A stretch of DNA of 39,405 nt, from positions 1 through 39,405 of the forward strand of contig VFZD01000009.1 in the NCBI GenBank assembly GCA_016871295.1. The letters are read 5' to 3'. The notes beneath the pieces are model-generated. The model had not been told where the DNA came from. It saw nothing but the letters and a program-made list of their open reading frames with translations, and did not search any database. This document shows, in pieces, positions 1-7,063 of this stretch (its first letter is position 1; every line of letters starts with the position of its first letter). This DNA is from Actinomycetota bacterium (lineage in GTDB: Bacteria; Actinomycetota; Acidimicrobiia; Acidimicrobiales; Ilumatobacteraceae). Made by a program: the position numbers and the translations under genes.

Positions 1-668
1 TGGGCGCCTGCGTGCAGCCACTTCGCCCGATCCGAGATCGCGGCCACCTCTTGCTCGGTGAGAAGGGTCGCCACTTCGAGCGGCACCTGCTCGCCGAGTC
101 GGCCGATTTTTTTCAGCAACGAATCGGCGATGGGTTCGCCGCCGAACTCCCAGATCACCGTGCGCAGTTTGAAGTCGGCGGAGAAACACAGACCTTGGTC
201 GATGCCCCAGACGCGCGAGTCTTTGTCGACAAGCACGTGCCCCGACTTTCGATCGGAGTTGTTGGCGACGATGTCGAGCGCACACATCCCGCGAAATTGA
301 TCGTGCAGGTCTTCGCGTTGTTCAAAAATCGTGAAATAGTGCTGCTCGGGGTCGGCGTCGATCCACAACTGAACCGATCCTTCGCCGTTCGGGCCGTCGC
401 GCAAGATCGTGGGCGGCACGCATTGCAAACCCATCGCCTCGGAGAGTCGATATGCGGCGACTTCACGGCGATGCAAACCCGGTCCGAAATCCCATAGCGG
501 CCTTTCACCCTGGATGGGTTTGTAAATTGCGCGCACACTTTGGTCGGCCAAATTCAGCGACACAAGATATGTCGCGTTGCTGCTATACGGCATGCGCATC
601 GCGATCGACATCTCGCCCCGCGTCAATATGTCGAGTTGTGTCGCGCTGTCTAGTTCATTCGCGGACAC
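1..668 (-). CDS. SCO1664-family protein, PI3/4-kinase-like fold (C-terminus cut by window edge)
   Basis: This is the 5' part (about 222 codons) of a gene running off the left edge. It resembles the actinobacterial SCO1664 family and, in my reading, has the element order of a type II phosphatidylinositol 4-kinase or HipA-like kinase: an IYKP lysine (K50), a conserved glutamate in RREVAAYRL (E69), a catalytic-loop-like LDIVANNSDRKSGH (D132 to H144, with D139) and a metal-binding-like GIDQG (D157). Substrate unknown. I chose the GTG at 668 because it gives the upstream ELDSATQLDILTRGE segment expected of the family and overlaps the end of the DUF3090 gene by 19 bases, implying translational coupling. 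No signal peptide or membrane segment is visible. In mycobacteria homologues sit together as Rv2133c-Rv2134c-Rv2135c (from memory). Family assignment is firm; kinase activity is inference. Confidence 0.82.
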   Translation of the reverse strand, partial: MSANELDSATQLDILTRGEMSIAMRMPYSSNATYLVSLNLADQSVRAIYKPIQGERPLWDFGPGLHRREVAAYRLSEAMGLQCVPPTILRDGPNGEGSVQLWIDADPEQHYFTIFEQREDLHDQFRGMCALDIVANNSDRKSGHVLVDKDSRVWGIDQGLCFSADFKLRTVIWEFGGEPIADSLLKKIGRLGEQVPLEVATLLTEQEVAAISDRAKWLHAGA

Positions 669-1156
669 AAGTGCCCATCTTTGTCGATCGGTCTGCCGCA
701 AAACACACACGACGGTCGACCCGAAGAAACAACCTCGTCGGCGTGCTTGCAAAATGCGACGGCTTGGTCGCGGGTGATCTTCGCGCGAACTCTTGAGAAG
801 TCCTGATCGACGGCCGGGCTTTCGGTGTCGGGTTTCATCTCGATCTCGTCGAGTTGGATCACGAGTCGGTCGCTGACGGTGTCGTAGGCCAGACCGACGG
901 TGCCGAGCACGAACTCGGGAACAACGGGTTGCGAAAGTTGCATCACTTCATTGATCGGCGCGTGCGAGACGTCGGGGGCATCGGCCAGGAGTTTTCGCAA
1001 GTATACGGAAAGCGCCGAGACCTGTTCCTTCTCGCACTTGATGGTGATGCGCTGACCCTCGGCCCGAACCTGCAGCAGAAAGGTGCGTTGACCCGGTTCA
1101 CCGAGCGCCCCGGCGGTGAACGCGTCGGTGTTTTCGAACTCGAAGTAGAGGCTCAT
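650..1156 (-). CDS. DUF3090 family protein
   Basis: A 168-residue soluble protein of the actinobacterial DUF3090 family, whose function is unknown. The N-terminal part (FEFENTDAF, then GEPGQRTFLLQVRAEG at about 18-33) and the central TVGLAYDTVSDRLVIQLDE segment match the family pattern. The C-terminal tail carries C-x-x-C...C (CVFCGRPIDKDGHLCP), which looks like a small metal-binding knuckle with a histidine as possible fourth ligand. The ATG at 1156 overlaps the stop of the upstream phosphatase gene in an ATGA arrangement, and its own end overlaps the start of the SCO1664-type gene, so the three are very likely co-translated. The open frame extends further upstream, but only the part from 1156 looks like the family. 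No catalytic residues can be named. Confidence 0.85.
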   Translation of the reverse strand: MSLYFEFENTDAFTAGALGEPGQRTFLLQVRAEGQRITIKCEKEQVSALSVYLRKLLADAPDVSHAPINEVMQLSQPVVPEFVLGTVGLAYDTVSDRLVIQLDEIEMKPDTESPAVDQDFSRVRAKITRDQAVAFCKHADEVVSSGRPSCVFCGRPIDKDGHLCPRMN

Positions 1157-1803
1157 GAAATTTTCAGTTCCGAGAGGCCGCCGCCCGTCGAATTGACCGT
1201 CAGAACGATCGGGCCGTGGTTCGAATATGAAATCGCGCTCACCGAACAGGTGCTGATCACGACGCGTTGAAACAGGTCGAGGTGGGTGCCCATGGCGTGG
1301 GCGACGGCGGCCTTGATCGGGTCGGCATGAGAGACGCAGATGACCACTTTTCCGGCGTGCGCCTTGCGCAATTTGTCGAGCGTCGTGACCATTCGGGTCT
1401 GCATTTCGGTGAAACTCTCGCCGTTTGGAAAACGAAACGTGCTTGGCGCCCGTTGTACCGTCGACCACTCGGGAAGTTTCATCAGTTTGCCCAGTTCCTT
1501 GCCCGTCCAGTCGCCGAAATCGCACTCCAGCAGACCCTTTTCGATGACGATTCTCTTCTTCAGAACCTTGGCGATCGGCGCGGCGGTTGCACGGGCGCGT
1601 TCGAGCGGCGAGGCATAAATTGCGCCGACATTTTTGAGTTTGCCGAGCCGACGGGCGACTTCAAGGGCCTCATTTTGCCCGTCTTGGCTGAGATGCAAAC
1701 CGGCCGCACGTCCGGGCAGAAGTTTGTCGGTGCTCGGCGTCTTGCCGTGACGCACCAAGATCACCACGGTCGAGGCGATCGGTTTCGATTTCTTCTTTTT
1801 CAT
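1153..1803 (-). CDS. Histidine phosphatase superfamily protein (MSMEG_4193 type)
   Basis: A 216-residue cytoplasmic phosphatase of the phosphoglycerate-mutase-like histidine phosphatase superfamily. The phospho-accepting RHG motif is at R18-H19-G20, the second arginine lies in SPLERARA (R69), the acid is probably E93 in LLECDFGDW, and the second catalytic histidine is in CVSHADP (H159). The N-terminus is a short lysine-rich stretch (MKKKKSK). It is the first gene of the overlapping three-gene operon with DUF3090 and the SCO1664-type kinase-like protein, so a shared phosphorylated substrate is an attractive inference. The mycobacterial neighbour-homologue Rv2135c has been reported as an acid phosphatase (from memory). 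The start ATG at 1803 lies 43 bases from the divergent uracil-DNA glycosylase start. Physiological substrate unknown. Confidence 0.88.
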   Translation of the reverse strand: MKKKKSKPIASTVVILVRHGKTPSTDKLLPGRAAGLHLSQDGQNEALEVARRLGKLKNVGAIYASPLERARATAAPIAKVLKKRIVIEKGLLECDFGDWTGKELGKLMKLPEWSTVQRAPSTFRFPNGESFTEMQTRMVTTLDKLRKAHAGKVVICVSHADPIKAAVAHAMGTHLDLFQRVVISTCSVSAISYSNHGPIVLTVNSTGGGLSELKIS

Positions 1804-1815
1804 GCCAGGGGCATC

Positions 1816-1821
1816 AAACTA
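1816..1821 (-). promoter_or_regulatory. Candidate -10 box of the phosphatase/DUF3090/SCO1664 operon
   Basis: Read on the minus strand this is TAGTTT, 12 bases before the ATG at 1803, which would give a 5' leader of only about five bases. No convincing -35 box is visible. Weak evidence by itself; it fits the pattern seen at other first genes here. Confidence 0.3.
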
Positions 1822-1834
1822 TCGGCACAGCGAA

Positions 1835-1840
1835 TAATCT
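1835..1840 (+). promoter_or_regulatory. Candidate -10 box of the uracil-DNA glycosylase gene (leaderless)
   Basis: TAATCT ends 6 bases before the GTG at 1847, so transcription would begin at or next to the start codon. There is no Shine-Dalgarno sequence in front of this GTG. No clear -35 box. Confidence 0.4.
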
Positions 1841-1846
1841 CGGGAT

Positions 1847-2515
1847 GTGACTTTGGCGCGAGATTTCGAGAAACTCGCCGGCGAGATCACGGCGTGCCGC
1901 AAGTGCAGTCGTCTGGTGAAGTGGCGAGAGAAAGTCGCGGTGCAAAAGCGGGCTTCGTATGCGACCGAGACTTATTGGGGCAAACCGATCGCCGGCTTCG
2001 GCGACGTTCGCGCAAAAATTTTGGTTCTGGGTCTTGCGCCGGGTGCTCACGGCGCGAATCGAACCGGAAGAATTTTCACCGGTGATCGAAGCGGCGATTG
2101 GCTGTTTCGGGCGATGCACAAGGCAGGCTTGGCGTCTCAGCCCGAGTCGATTTCGCGCGACGACGGCTTGACGCTGAAGAACGCGTGGGTCGCGACGGCG
2201 GTTCGGTGCGCGCCACCCGACAACAAGCCGACACCCCGCGAGCGAAAAAATTGCGCGTCGTACTTGACCCGTGAACTCGCGATGTTGAGCAATGTCAAGG
2301 TGATCGTTTGTCTCGGAGGTTTCTCGTTGACCGCGGTCTGCGACGAACTCGATATTCGACCCCGCCCCAAGTTCGGGCACGGCGTCGTCGTCGACCACGA
2401 GCGTTACAAGATCGTCTGCTCGTATCATCCCAGCCAACAGAACACTTTTACGGGCCGACTCACGGAAAAAATGTTCGACAAAGTGTTTGCGACGGCGGTC
2501 CGTCTACAAAGCTAG
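1847..2515 (+). CDS. udgB: Family 5 uracil-DNA glycosylase (UdgB)
   Basis: A 222-residue DNA repair glycosylase that removes uracil and other deaminated bases. The family-5 motif GLAPGAHGANRTGR spans residues 62-75; family 5 has no acidic residue at the position where family 1 carries its catalytic aspartate. The second motif is SYHPSQQN around H194. Four cysteines (C17, C20, C121, C136) are placed as expected for the 4Fe-4S cluster of families 4 and 5. The start is GTG at 1847; the product then begins TLARDFEKLAGEI just before the first CxxC, the expected length. It diverges from the phosphatase operon and its last 12 bases overlap the convergent TauE/SafE gene. Family 5 enzymes are common in actinobacteria with GC-rich DNA, where cytosine deamination matters. 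Confidence 0.92.
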   Translation: MTLARDFEKLAGEITACRKCSRLVKWREKVAVQKRASYATETYWGKPIAGFGDVRAKILVLGLAPGAHGANRTGRIFTGDRSGDWLFRAMHKAGLASQPESISRDDGLTLKNAWVATAVRCAPPDNKPTPRERKNCASYLTRELAMLSNVKVIVCLGGFSLTAVCDELDIRPRPKFGHGVVVDHERYKIVCSYHPSQQNTFTGRLTEKMFDKVFATAVRLQS

Positions 2516-3283
2516 AAATTCTCCGACGCCGTAGACCACGGCGATCAACGCCAGAAACAAGCCGAACACCCGCTGAAGTTTTTTGTCGCTCATTTTCATC
2601 GTTACGTTGGAACCAAACGGTGCGCCGACCACGACGCCCACGGTCAGCCATGACGCGAATCGCCAGTCGATGCCGCCCTCCAACGAGTGGACGATGGTGC
2701 CGGGAATGGCGAAGCATCCGACGCAGATCAGCGAAGTGGCGAAGGCATTTTTGATCGGCAGGCCGAGCCAGCGCCGAAACAGGGGCACCATGACGATTCC
2801 GCCACCGACGCCGAGCAGACCCGAGAGAACTCCGGCGCCCGCGCCGGTGAAAATTGCCGGCAAATCGGTGGGTCGCGTGGTGTTGAGGCCATCAGCGGTT
2901 TGTCGTTGTTCGCTTGATCGCATCATGTTGACCGCGCTCCACATCAGAATCAATGCGGTGAGAATCATCAACAGGTGGCCCTCACCCGGCACGCGGGGTG
3001 AAACCCATGCTCCCGTGACCGCACCGATGATGCCCGCAGGGGCGGTGAAAGTAACGACTCGCCAACGAATGTAATCACCGCTTCGATAGCGCCACGAACC
3101 CGTGACGACGCCGGGCAAGATCGACGGCAGGGTTGTGCCGACGGCGAGCGCGGCCGAGCAACCCAGCAACCGAATCGCCGGGGTCGAGATGACGGTGCCA
3201 CCCACGCCGAACGCGCCCGACATCACTCCGGTCGCGACGCCGGCGATCACGGTGAGTACGTCGCGAAGTATTCCCGGTTCCAT
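2504..3283 (-). CDS. TauE/SafE family (sulfite exporter-like) membrane permease
   Basis: A 259-residue integral membrane protein with about eight hydrophobic segments in two homologous halves. Each half contains the glycine-rich family signature: GVMSGAFGVGGTVISTP near the N-terminus and GVLSGLLGVGGGIVMVP in the middle. Members export or import sulfite, sulfonates or other small organic anions; this sequence does not reveal the substrate. The ATG at 3283 is preceded in frame by TTG at 3286, which would add one residue. The gene begins 6-7 bases after the stop of the F420-type oxidoreductase gene on the same strand, so the two probably share a transcript; the functional link is unknown. Its 3' end overlaps udgB by 12 bases in convergent orientation. 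Confidence 0.85.
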   Translation of the reverse strand: MEPGILRDVLTVIAGVATGVMSGAFGVGGTVISTPAIRLLGCSAALAVGTTLPSILPGVVTGSWRYRSGDYIRWRVVTFTAPAGIIGAVTGAWVSPRVPGEGHLLMILTALILMWSAVNMMRSSEQRQTADGLNTTRPTDLPAIFTGAGAGVLSGLLGVGGGIVMVPLFRRWLGLPIKNAFATSLICVGCFAIPGTIVHSLEGGIDWRFASWLTVGVVVGAPFGSNVTMKMSDKKLQRVFGLFLALIAVVYGVGEFLAL

Positions 3284-3289
3284 CAATTG

Positions 3290-4462
3290 TCAGTGACTGG
3301 TGGGAGCAGTGCCGTCGGCTTTTTTCTTGGGTGGCGGAACGCCGACACTCACCGACTTGTGCGCGAATTCCGGCCAGCGCCGCCGGCTGACGATGCTCAA
3401 CAGACGCAAAAGCCTCATCGCCGTCGCATCGGTCTCGGCGGGTCGCGCGAGGACCGAACCGTCTTTGATCATCCGGTTCATGACCTCTTCGCCCAATTCG
3501 GTGCGAACGACGCACAGTGTCCAGTCGTTGTCTTCGCCGATGCCCCCCGTCGAAATGTCGGCGTGCTCGGCGGCGAAATCGGGGCACATCTTGCAGCCTT
3601 CGCGCGTCCACTTGTGACATTCTTTGAGGTCGATCTCGTGATACGAGCCGTCTTTCATCCAAATCTGGAAGACGCCCTTGATGTTCATCTTGACCATTTC
3701 TTCCTTTTTCAGGCCGTACTTGGCCAAGAACAGCTCTTCAAAAATCGCGTCGTCGAAAGTTTTTGTGCAGAGCAGACCGATGTTGAACAAGAAAGGTTTG
3801 CCGATCTTGCCGGCCTTGCGTTTCCACATGATCGGCAAGGCGGACGACTGGCAGCTCATGCCGACGAGAGCGATGCGATTCAGACCCTCCTTTTGCGCGT
3901 CACGAATAGCCAAAGTGTTGGCGGAATACGTATATCGACTACCGGACGACGCCAAGACCTGCTCACGATTGCGCGCCAACCCGGGCAGCGCCTTCCACGA
4001 AGATCCGTCGCCCTCGACGAAACTAGTCAGTGCGGCGTCGATGTAGTCGTGCTCGAGCAACCAGATCAGCATCGCCCCGACGAAACCCCCGTCTTGACCC
4101 TTTTTGTGGGTTTCATCGTCGGCGGCACGAACCATCAACAGTTGGCGGTATTGACCATACATTTCTTCGTCTTTGCGTTGGCGACCGAACAGGTGCATGT
4201 CGGCCTCGGGTTCCCAACTGCGGAAGCGGGGGCAAGCCCGCGTGCAACTCGTGCAGCCTTTTTCGCCGTGCACGCAATTGTCGATGCCCAACTCTTCTTC
4301 GAGGTGAAACGGTTTGTATTTGCCCCCTTCGTGCTCGTAGCCGATCACATCGTGCGGGCAAGAAATGACGCAACCCGCACAGCCCGTGCACAGACCGGTG
4401 TTGATCACCTCTTCATACAGCTCTTTCCATTGATGGGTCCAACGCTGTGCGACTTCGACCAT
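3290..4462 (-). CDS. Coenzyme F420 hydrogenase/dehydrogenase beta subunit family protein (FrhB/FdhB-like)
   Basis: A 390-residue soluble iron-sulfur flavoprotein of the FrhB/FdhB family. Two N-terminal 4Fe-4S sites are visible: C25-x2-C28-x2-C31-x3-C35 followed by P36, and C63, C70, C73, C77 followed by P78. The middle contains KKGQDGGFVGAMLIWLLEHD and a SSGSRYTYSAN segment typical of the family, and the C-terminal part has further cysteines (CHKWTREGCKMCPDFAAEHAD). Family members move electrons between ferredoxin-like centres, FAD and F420; plant and cyanobacterial relatives instead reduce chlorophyll derivatives or vinyl groups, so the substrate is open. No alpha or gamma hydrogenase subunits are nearby, so it is probably a stand-alone reductase. 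It leads a two-gene unit with the TauE/SafE permease. The ATG at 4462 has no Shine-Dalgarno but a TAGGCT box just upstream. Confidence 0.88.
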   Translation of the reverse strand: MVEVAQRWTHQWKELYEEVINTGLCTGCAGCVISCPHDVIGYEHEGGKYKPFHLEEELGIDNCVHGEKGCTSCTRACPRFRSWEPEADMHLFGRQRKDEEMYGQYRQLLMVRAADDETHKKGQDGGFVGAMLIWLLEHDYIDAALTSFVEGDGSSWKALPGLARNREQVLASSGSRYTYSANTLAIRDAQKEGLNRIALVGMSCQSSALPIMWKRKAGKIGKPFLFNIGLLCTKTFDDAIFEELFLAKYGLKKEEMVKMNIKGVFQIWMKDGSYHEIDLKECHKWTREGCKMCPDFAAEHADISTGGIGEDNDWTLCVVRTELGEEVMNRMIKDGSVLARPAETDATAMRLLRLLSIVSRRRWPEFAHKSVSVGVPPPKKKADGTAPTSH

Positions 4463-4468
4463 TGCGCA

Positions 4469-4474
4469 AGCCTA
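4469..4474 (-). promoter_or_regulatory. Candidate -10 box of the F420-type oxidoreductase gene (leaderless)
   Basis: On the minus strand this reads TAGGCT, separated by 6 bases from the ATG at 4462. Transcription would start at the start codon. It lies in the 82-base gap shared with the divergent acyl-CoA dehydrogenase gene, for which no equally placed box is seen. Confidence 0.4.
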
Positions 4475-4544
4475 GTAAGTGAGCCGAAATTCTCTTTGAC
4501 TTGAGTGGAAATTTTGCCAATCGAACGGCTATGAATGTTTAGGC

Positions 4545-5780
4545 ATGTTGACCTACACACCTGAAGCCGAGGCGCGTCGCAGTGAGATTCGTCGGTGGCT
4601 GAAAGACAACCTGCCCGCGCACTGGTTCGACAAGGACTATCAGATGTCGCCCGAAGAGCGCAGAAAATTCAATGAAACTTGGCCTGAGAAACTTTTCACA
4701 GGCGGCTGGATTTGCGCGACATGGCCCAAAGAGTACGGCGGCAAAGGGCTCACGGTTCTCGAAGGCGTCGTGCTCGCCGAAGAGTTCGCCAACGCGGGCG
4801 CCCCGATGCGCGCAGACTTTTTCGGCGACACACTGGTCGGGCCGACATTGTTGCAGTGGGGCACCGAAGAACAAAAACGCGAGTTTTTGCCCAAGATCTT
4901 GAGCGGCAAGATGCGTTGGTGCCAGGGCTTCAGCGAGCCGAACAGCGGCAGCGATTTGGCCAGCCTGAAAACGACCGCCGTTTTGGATGGCGACGAATGG
5001 GTGATCAACGGACAAAAAGTCTGGACGACGCAGGGTCACCACGCTGACTATTGTTTCTTGCTCACGCGCACCGACAAAGAGGCGCCAAAGCACAAGGGCA
5101 TTTCCTATTTGTTGGTGCCGATGAAACAACCCGGCGTCGAGGTGCGCGGCATCACGCAACCCGACGGCACCGCCGAGTTTTGCGAGGTCTTCTTCACCGA
5201 CGCGCGTTGCCCGAAAGACAATGTCGTGGGCGGCGTCAACAACGGCTGGAAAGTTGCCAACAGCACCTTGGCTTTCGAACGCGGAATGAGCGCGACCACG
5301 GGTTATCGCCGATTCGAAGAAGAATACAGACTGCTCGTCGCCCAGGCGACCAAGAACGGCAAGATCGTCGACGCTTCGATTCGACAGCGGCTGATGCAGT
5401 ACTACTCGGAGATCCAGATTCTTCGATTCAACGGATTGCGCAGTCTGGGGTCGACGCTCGCCGGCACGAAAGATTTCGGCGTGTTGGCGCTCGGGGCGAG
5501 CAACAAGATGTATTGGTCGGAAATGCACCAGCGGGCGATGGAGTTGGCGTTGGACATTTACGGCGCATATTCGATGCTCGTCGACACGGGGCCCGAGTCG
5601 GGCACTTGGCCGGGCGCGTTGCGCGACAAGCGGCGCGCGAATTATCCGTCGTCGCCGATGATGTCGAGTTTTTTCTTTTCGCGTTCAGAAACGATTTGGG
5701 GTGGTACGAGCCAGATTCAACGCAACATCGTGGGCGAACGGGTGTTGGCGTTGCCCAAAGAACCAAAATCCGCCGACTAA
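4545..5780 (+). CDS. Acyl-CoA dehydrogenase family protein (FadE-like)
   Basis: A 411-residue FAD-dependent dehydrogenase catalysing alpha,beta-desaturation of an acyl-CoA thioester in fatty acid, steroid or other lipid breakdown. Typical segments are WPKEYGGKGL near residue 60, the flavin- and substrate-binding block WCQGFSEPNSGSDLASLKT followed by VINGQKVWTTQGHHADY, an ARCPKDNVVG loop, and the C-terminal ETIWGGTSQIQRNIVGERVL. Where many members carry the catalytic glutamate (IYEGT) this protein has W-G-G-T, as in many actinobacterial FadE proteins in which the base lies elsewhere or in a partner subunit. No acyl-CoA metabolism genes adjoin it, so the substrate cannot be inferred. It is followed after 10 bases by the DUF805 gene. 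Confidence 0.9.
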   Translation: MLTYTPEAEARRSEIRRWLKDNLPAHWFDKDYQMSPEERRKFNETWPEKLFTGGWICATWPKEYGGKGLTVLEGVVLAEEFANAGAPMRADFFGDTLVGPTLLQWGTEEQKREFLPKILSGKMRWCQGFSEPNSGSDLASLKTTAVLDGDEWVINGQKVWTTQGHHADYCFLLTRTDKEAPKHKGISYLLVPMKQPGVEVRGITQPDGTAEFCEVFFTDARCPKDNVVGGVNNGWKVANSTLAFERGMSATTGYRRFEEEYRLLVAQATKNGKIVDASIRQRLMQYYSEIQILRFNGLRSLGSTLAGTKDFGVLALGASNKMYWSEMHQRAMELALDIYGAYSMLVDTGPESGTWPGALRDKRRANYPSSPMMSSFFFSRSETIWGGTSQIQRNIVGERVLALPKEPKSAD

Positions 5781-5790
5781 GATCGACCAA

Positions 5791-6111
5791 ATGAACTTTG
5801 CAACTGCGATTCGATCAGGCTTCAAGAATTACGCGAACTTCAAGGGCCGTGCTTCGCGCTCTGAATATTGGTGGTGGCTACTGTTCAGTTTGTTGGTCGG
5901 GCTCGCCGGCTCGGCGATTCATTCATCAATCGGCGACCTGGCGCAAGTGATCACGCTCTTGCCGTCGATCGCGGTGTCGGTGCGACGGGTGCACGATTCA
6001 GACCGTCGAGGCTGGTTTGTTCTCGTGCCGATTTACAACTTGATTTTGGCGCTGAGTCGCGGCGACTCGGGCATGAATCGCTTTGGTCCGCCGCCGCCGC
6101 CGAATTCTTAA
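5791..6111 (+). CDS. DUF805 family small membrane protein
   Basis: A 106-residue protein of the DUF805 family (inner-membrane proteins of unknown function). It begins MNFATAIRSGFKNYANFKGR, then RASRSEYWWWLLF, two to three hydrophobic segments, and the family hallmark VRRVHDSDRRGWF near residues 64-76; it ends in a proline-rich tail (PPPPPN). The open frame continues upstream into the acyl-CoA dehydrogenase gene, but the ATG at 5791 gives the usual N-terminus and length. It starts 10 bases after the dehydrogenase stop and may be co-transcribed. Its last four bases overlap the end of the convergent mgsA gene. Confidence 0.85.
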   Translation: MNFATAIRSGFKNYANFKGRASRSEYWWWLLFSLLVGLAGSAIHSSIGDLAQVITLLPSIAVSVRRVHDSDRRGWFVLVPIYNLILALSRGDSGMNRFGPPPPPNS

Positions 6112-6548
6112 TACTTGGGCACTCGCCGCTTGTAGCTCGTTTGAATCAGCGGCGAACTCAAAATGAAATCGGCGCTGGCGCGATTGCAGGCCACCGGAAT
6201 GTTCCAAACCACCGCGATTCGAAGCAGTGCCCGAATGTCGGGATCATGAGGTTGGGGTTCGAGCGGATCCCAAAAGAAAAGCAAGATATCCACGCCTCCA
6301 TCTGAAATCTTCGCGCCGATTTGTTGGTCTCCGCCGAGCGGGCCGCTGCGCATTCGCTCGAGGGTCAGACCCGTGTTGTCGGCGATCAGTTTTCCGGTCG
6401 AACCAGTGGCGATCAGCACATGCTGTTTGAGCGCTTCTTCATGTTCTTTCGCCCACCCGAGCATTTCGCCTTTCATATTGTCGTGTGCCACCATTGCAAT
6501 ACGCTTTTTTGCGGGGCTCTCGATGTGCGTCATTTCAATGGAGGTCAT
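6108..6548 (-). CDS. mgsA: Methylglyoxal synthase
   Basis: A 146-residue enzyme that converts dihydroxyacetone phosphate to methylglyoxal and phosphate, a bypass used when sugar phosphates accumulate. It aligns by eye along its length with E. coli MgsA: MVAHDNMK (H22, D23), the phosphate-binding ATGSTGKLI, SGPLGGDQQIGA containing the catalytic-base aspartate (D74), FFWDPL, and HDPDIRALLRI with H101 and D104. It lacks the short C-terminal tail of the E. coli enzyme. The start could be the ATG at 6548 or the in-frame ATG five codons later (6533); neither has a Shine-Dalgarno, but a TAGCCT box sits 6 bases before the first. The ATG at 6548 is only two bases from the divergent ogt start. Confidence 0.93.
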   Translation of the reverse strand: MTSIEMTHIESPAKKRIAMVAHDNMKGEMLGWAKEHEEALKQHVLIATGSTGKLIADNTGLTLERMRSGPLGGDQQIGAKISDGGVDILLFFWDPLEPQPHDPDIRALLRIAVVWNIPVACNRASADFILSSPLIQTSYKRRVPKY

Positions 6549-6550
6549 GG

Positions 6551-7063
6551 ATGAAGGCTAGGTCAAAAGCGAGCGACGACTCGACAAGGTCACGCATCAT
6601 CTCCACACCGATCGGCAATCTCACACTGGTCGCATCACCGAAAGGTTTGCAGCAAGTTGTTTTCGGTGCGAGAAAGTTGTCGCGGACGAAGAATGCTCGG
6701 ACAAAGGCAAGCGACCATTTGACACAAGCCGAACGACAATTGCGCGAATACTTCGCTGGTGAGCGCAAGAAGTTTTCGATCAAACTCGATATCGGGGGCA
6801 CCGAGTTTCAAGAGTCTGCGTGGCTGGCGCTGAAAAGAGTCGGTTACGGCAAGACGATTTCATACGCGCAGCAAGCGCGACTCGTGGGCAAGCCAAGGGC
6901 TTGTCGCGCCGTGGGTTCGGCCAACGGCAAGAACCCCGTGGCGATCGTTCTGCCGTGCCATCGTGTGATCGCCTCGGGCGGAACGCTCGGCGGTTATGGC
7001 GGTGGGCTGGCGATCAAACGAAAGTTGATCGCGCTCGAAAAAACTTTCAGTGCGGCTGGGTGA
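6551..7063 (+). CDS. ogt: Methylated-DNA--[protein]-cysteine S-methyltransferase
   Basis: A 170-residue suicide repair protein that transfers alkyl groups from O6-alkylguanine (and O4-alkylthymine) to its own cysteine. The active-site motif IVLPCHRVI puts the acceptor at C136; the helix-turn-helix DNA-binding region with GYGKTISYAQQARLVGKPRACRAVGSANGKN precedes it, and the product ends GGYGGGLAIKRKLIALE as expected. There is no Ada N-terminal domain. I chose the ATG at 6551 because GGAGG lies six bases upstream (6540-6544); the open frame extends further but only into mgsA. The start is two bases from mgsA, so its promoter must lie within that gene. The 3' end overlaps the convergent znuC gene by 17 bases. 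Confidence 0.93.
   Translation: MKARSKASDDSTRSRIISTPIGNLTLVASPKGLQQVVFGARKLSRTKNARTKASDHLTQAERQLREYFAGERKKFSIKLDIGGTEFQESAWLALKRVGYGKTISYAQQARLVGKPRACRAVGSANGKNPVAIVLPCHRVIASGGTLGGYGGGLAIKRKLIALEKTFSAAG
6555..6560 (-). promoter_or_regulatory. Candidate -10 box of mgsA (leaderless), inside ogt
   Basis: Read on the minus strand this is TAGCCT, six bases before the mgsA ATG at 6548. It lies within the first codons of the divergent ogt gene. No strong -35 box is visible at the expected distance. Confidence 0.35.

Noticed and set aside
4496-4501. TTGACT as -35 box for the acyl-CoA dehydrogenase gene
   Set aside because: No TANNNT box lies 16-18 bases downstream; the nearest TATGAA is 28 bases away.
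3287-4504. A 405-codon plus-strand frame opposite the F420-type gene
   Set aside because: Shadow; the minus-strand frame has two complete 4Fe-4S motifs.
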